From Spirochaetota bacterium (lineage in GTDB: Bacteria; Spirochaetota; UBA12135; COTS27; JAFLEE01), in assembly GCA_017302015.1 (NCBI GenBank), contig JAFLEE010000145.1:1-7315 (forward strand): 7,315 nucleotides of DNA, in the 5' to 3' direction. Positions 5,198 through 7,315 of the stretch are shown here, piece after piece. The notes under the pieces were generated by a model. It was not told the DNA's origin, searched no databases, and was given only the letters and a program-made list of their open reading frames with translations. The position numbers and the translations under genes are program-made. The stretch's first letter is position 1, and the number at the start of each line of letters is the position of its first letter.

Positions 5198-7105
5198 ATG
5201 GACAAAAGACATCGGAAGGCGAGCTTCAAGTCCGCTCGGGAGAAATTGCCGTTCAAACTCCACCGCGGCCTCGGTTTCCGCCTCATGGGGTACTTCATCA
5301 ATTTCGGGTTGGTGATCGGGCTCCTGGTCTACCTCCTCACGGCGATCGTCGATACCCGTTCCCTCATCCGAGAACTCGGCGGCTTCATCGCTTCCGAAAT
5401 CCAGGAGATCCACGACGCCCCGGCGAAAACCCGGGAGAACGCCCCGAAACTTCCCCGCGCAACCCGCGATGAGAAACTCCACCGGGTGCTCACCACCCTC
5501 CAGAAAAAGTTCCCCTCCCATGAGGAAGGCATGGAGGTCTTCCTTTATTTCAGGGGCGGCGCGGGCTGGGCGGAACTCTCCCCGGGGAAGGGCACGGAGA
5601 TCTCGGCCAAGCCCGCCGCGGCCGAACTCACCGCCCGGCTCGACGAAGCCGCGGCCAAGAAGCACGCCTCGTCCCTCACGGGGGGGGATCGAGTGGTCTT
5701 CGAGACGCTCATCGCCATCCCCACCCACGACCACCAGGGAACCTACGTGGTTCGTGCCGCCGTCCACCGCGACGCCATCTGGGCCCGCATCCGTAGCGAC
5801 AAGGAACTCCTCATCGGCTACGGCATCCTCCTCGTGCTCTTCTCCATCCTCCTCGGCACCTTCTTCGCGGGGCGCATCACCTGGACCCTGGCCGAACTCT
5901 CGGAGGCCGCGCTGCGCTTCGCCAAGGGCGATTACGCCTACCGCAATACCGTGAACACCCGGGATGAACTGGGCTTCCTCGGGAAGACCCTCAATTACAT
6001 GGCCGAGAAGGTCGACACCCATATCGGCGAGATCGAGTACCGATCGCGAGCGATGGAGGCCATGAACCGCATCGACAAGACGGTGCTCGCCTCGCTCTTC
6101 GACCCGAAGGTGATGGACATGGTGGCGGAGATCGTCGCGGGCTTCCTCCGAAGCGGCGTGGTGGTGCTCGCCGTGCCCGACGAGGCCGCGCGCGCCTACC
6201 GCCTCTCGATCTACGAGGCGAGCGTCCCCGAGAAGGCGCGGCTGCGCCGAGAGCCCCTGCCCTTCGACGCCCTGGGAGAAGGCGAAAGCCTCGCCGCCCA
6301 TCCCTTCGCCGAGTTCAAAGTTTCCGCCGCCGCGCCCCTTCCTCCGTGGCTCTCCGCCTTCGCGGCGATGGAGGCCGGCACCCTCATCCACGCCCCGCTC
6401 ACCGGATCCGACGGCTACCAGGGGTCGTGCTTCATCATCGACGAACACAAGGCGGGCTACTTAGCCGGGGAGCAGGAGGCCATCCGCATGCTCGCCGACC
6501 AGGTGGGGGTCGCGCTGCAGAACACCCGCATCCACCGCGCGAAAGAAGAACTCCTCCTCGAGATCCTCCTCTCCCTCACCCGGGCCATCGACGCCAAATC
6601 CCGCTGGACCGGGGGCCATAGCGGCCGGGTCGCCGCCTTCGCCCTGGAACTCGGGGAGGCCCTGGGCTTGCCCCGCCGCGAGCTCGACGCGCTCAAGATG
6701 GCCGGCCACCTCCACGATATCGGAAAACTCGCCACGCCCGAGTCCATCCTCGACAAGCCCGGCGCCCTCACCCCCGAGGAGTACGCCGTGATCAAGAAGC
6801 ACCCCGAAGACGGGGCGCGCATCGTCGGCCCCGTGGGCGACCACGCCGAACTCGTCCCCGGCATCCTCCACCACCATGAGCGCTGGGACGGCAAGGGTTA
6901 CCCGTCGGGTCTCCGTGGCGAGGCCATCCCCCTGGCCGCCCGCATCCTCTGCATCGCCGACGTCTGGGACGCCATCTCCGCCGACCGCCCCTACCGAGCC
7001 GGCATGCCTTCCCAGAAGGCCCTCGCCTTTATGGCCGAAAACGCGGGAGCGATGTTCGACCCGAAAATACTCGGGGTGTTTTTGGCGAAATGTGTGGGGG
7101 ACTGA
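5198..7105 (+). CDS. Membrane sensor HD-GYP protein (TM-HAMP-GAF-HD-GYP), predicted cyclic-di-GMP phosphodiesterase
   Basis: A 635-residue inner-membrane signalling protein. After a basic N-terminus, TM1 spans about 28-50, an extracytoplasmic sensor region 51-203, TM2 about 204-225, HAMP about 226-278 (with RFAKGDYAYR and DELGFLGKTLNYMAEKV), a GAF-like domain about 290-445 and the HD-GYP domain about 452-635. The active-site set is complete: His474 (GGHSGRV), His506-Asp507 with Gly509-Lys510 (HDIGK), His531 within KKHPEDG, His559-His560-Glu561-Arg562 and Gly567-Tyr568-Pro569 (HHERWDGKGYP), and Asp588 (IADVWDA). HD-GYP enzymes hydrolyse cyclic di-GMP to pGpG or GMP, so this protein should lower its level in response to an outside signal and a GAF signal. 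An in-frame TAA at 5168-5170 leaves 5198 as the only ATG start. AAGGAG (5180-5185) is strong but 12 bases away, longer than usual. No partner GGDEF protein is nearby. Confidence 0.93.
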   Translation: MDKRHRKASFKSAREKLPFKLHRGLGFRLMGYFINFGLVIGLLVYLLTAIVDTRSLIRELGGFIASEIQEIHDAPAKTRENAPKLPRATRDEKLHRVLTTLQKKFPSHEEGMEVFLYFRGGAGWAELSPGKGTEISAKPAAAELTARLDEAAAKKHASSLTGGDRVVFETLIAIPTHDHQGTYVVRAAVHRDAIWARIRSDKELLIGYGILLVLFSILLGTFFAGRITWTLAELSEAALRFAKGDYAYRNTVNTRDELGFLGKTLNYMAEKVDTHIGEIEYRSRAMEAMNRIDKTVLASLFDPKVMDMVAEIVAGFLRSGVVVLAVPDEAARAYRLSIYEASVPEKARLRREPLPFDALGEGESLAAHPFAEFKVSAAAPLPPWLSAFAAMEAGTLIHAPLTGSDGYQGSCFIIDEHKAGYLAGEQEAIRMLADQVGVALQNTRIHRAKEELLLEILLSLTRAIDAKSRWTGGHSGRVAAFALELGEALGLPRRELDALKMAGHLHDIGKLATPESILDKPGALTPEEYAVIKKHPEDGARIVGPVGDHAELVPGILHHHERWDGKGYPSGLRGEAIPLAARILCIADVWDAISADRPYRAGMPSQKALAFMAENAGAMFDPKILGVFLAKCVGD

Positions 7106-7110
7106 CCCCA
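7095..7110 (+). other. Small stem enclosing the HD-GYP stop codon
   Basis: TGGGG (7095-7099) and CCCCA (7106-7110) form a 5-bp stem with the TGA stop in its six-base loop. It adds to the folded 3' end described next. It is short enough to be chance. Confidence 0.3.
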
Positions 7111-7111
7111 T

Positions 7112-7186
7112 CCCTCTCCCGGCCCGGCGGGGCCGGACCACCCTCTCCCTTCCCCTTGGCCGAAAGCCAAGGGGAAGGGAGAGGGT
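7112..7186. repeat. Palindromic repeat cluster with 21-bp perfect hairpin; possible terminator
   Basis: Two copies of CCCTCTCCC (7112-7120 and 7141-7149) lie here with an inverted copy GGGAGAGGG (7177-7185). The second copy begins the arm of a hairpin with 21 uninterrupted base pairs (7140-7160 with 7166-7186) around loop CGAAA. Between the copies, CCGGCCC (7119-7125) and GGGCCGG (7130-7136) form a second 7-bp hairpin. The cluster follows the HD-GYP stop by seven bases. No T-run follows the stem, so it is not a textbook intrinsic terminator. Its form (paired hairpins, CCCTCTCCC ends, intergenic) resembles dispersed palindromic repeats found at gene ends in many GC-rich bacteria. It may still end or protect the message. 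That further copies exist in the genome is inference. Confidence 0.75.
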
Positions 7187-7247
7187 AAGAAAGATTCGGG
7201 AGGACATGCAGCATTGTGGCAACCGAGTATTTCGTCGAGCCTAGTCA

Positions 7248-7315
7248 CTTCCCTTCGCTCTCCCTTCCGCTTTCCTCCCCTCCTCCCTCCATTTCACATC
7301 CTTTCCTCCACTCCA
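7248..7315. repeat. Polypyrimidine tract
   Basis: Sixty-one of the 68 bases are C or T, including an unbroken run of 21 pyrimidines (7270-7290). CTCTCCCTTCC at 7258-7268 is identical to 7143-7153 inside the palindrome arm, so part of the tract could pair with the other arm. Two minus-strand frames are open across it but have no start within the window, and no coding signal is convincing. The stretch runs off the right edge. I see no gene in 7187-7315. Confidence 0.5.

Noticed and set aside
5003-6448. Long minus-strand open frame (481 codons) antisense to the HD-GYP gene
   Set aside because: It mirrors the sensor and HAMP-GAF coding region, has low-complexity Glu/Gly/Arg composition and no domain, and its start lies inside the other gene.
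6461-7222. Minus-strand open frame of 253 codons over the HD-GYP domain
   Set aside because: It is a shadow of the highly conserved HD-GYP region and begins within the palindromic repeat and the sequence beyond it.
1-7315. Defence island, toxin-antitoxin pair, CRISPR array, prophage or insertion sequence
   Set aside because: I see no regularly spaced repeats, transposase, integrase, tRNA or toxin-like gene pair. The genes are metabolic, regulatory and signalling.

Overview
The window is GC-rich and densely coded, with strong preference for C-ending codons. Eight complete protein genes can be supported. There are no RNA genes, insertion sequences or CRISPR arrays. The organism looks like a free-living or gut bacterium that degrades polysaccharides. 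A sulfatase beside a GntR-headed, LacI-like sugar-type regulator is common in the Planctomycetota/Verrucomicrobiota/Lentisphaerota group. That placement is inference from gene content only; nothing in the window fixes the phylum.

Region 1 (1-1839) is a run of four plus-strand genes with gaps of 13, 36 and 52 bases, probably one transcript: a VOC (glyoxalase-fold) protein with a lysine/proline-rich tail, a small membrane protein, a PpnP-type pyrimidine/purine nucleoside phosphorylase, and a DUF1697 protein. They look like housekeeping or stress genes rather than one pathway.

Region 2 (1959-4680) is a divergent pair. A regulator (minus strand) and a cytoplasmic-looking sulfatase (plus strand) share a 139-base spacer. 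The spacer holds an AT-rich island with a palindromic operator candidate lying over a good -10 element. Next comes a GC-rich leader containing a 7-bp hairpin and a 12-bp palindrome, flanked by an exact 9-base direct repeat whose second copy carries the sulfatase ribosome-binding site. The simplest reading is that the regulator senses a sugar-like ligand and controls the sulfatase. The sulfatase has Ser where the maturation motif normally has Pro or Ala (CVSAR), and no sulfatase-maturating enzyme is encoded here.

Region 3 (4683-5197) holds a 73-residue zinc-binding protein on the minus strand, whose stop lies only 2 bases from the sulfatase stop. It has the clearest promoter in the window and a strong hairpin between the inferred transcription start and its ribosome-binding site. 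Its Cys/His pattern resembles a compact HNH-type zinc module. The rest of the spacer is an AT-rich stretch, then a leader with several hairpins before the next gene.

Region 4 (5198-7315) is a large membrane sensor with HAMP, GAF and HD-GYP domains, predicted to hydrolyse cyclic di-GMP. It is followed by a 21-bp perfect hairpin built on CCCTCTCCC repeats and then a polypyrimidine stretch running off the window.

No complete unknown system is evident. The points most worth a second look are the operator and leader of the sulfatase, the CVSAR motif, the small zinc protein with its leader hairpin, and the palindromic repeat at the right end.
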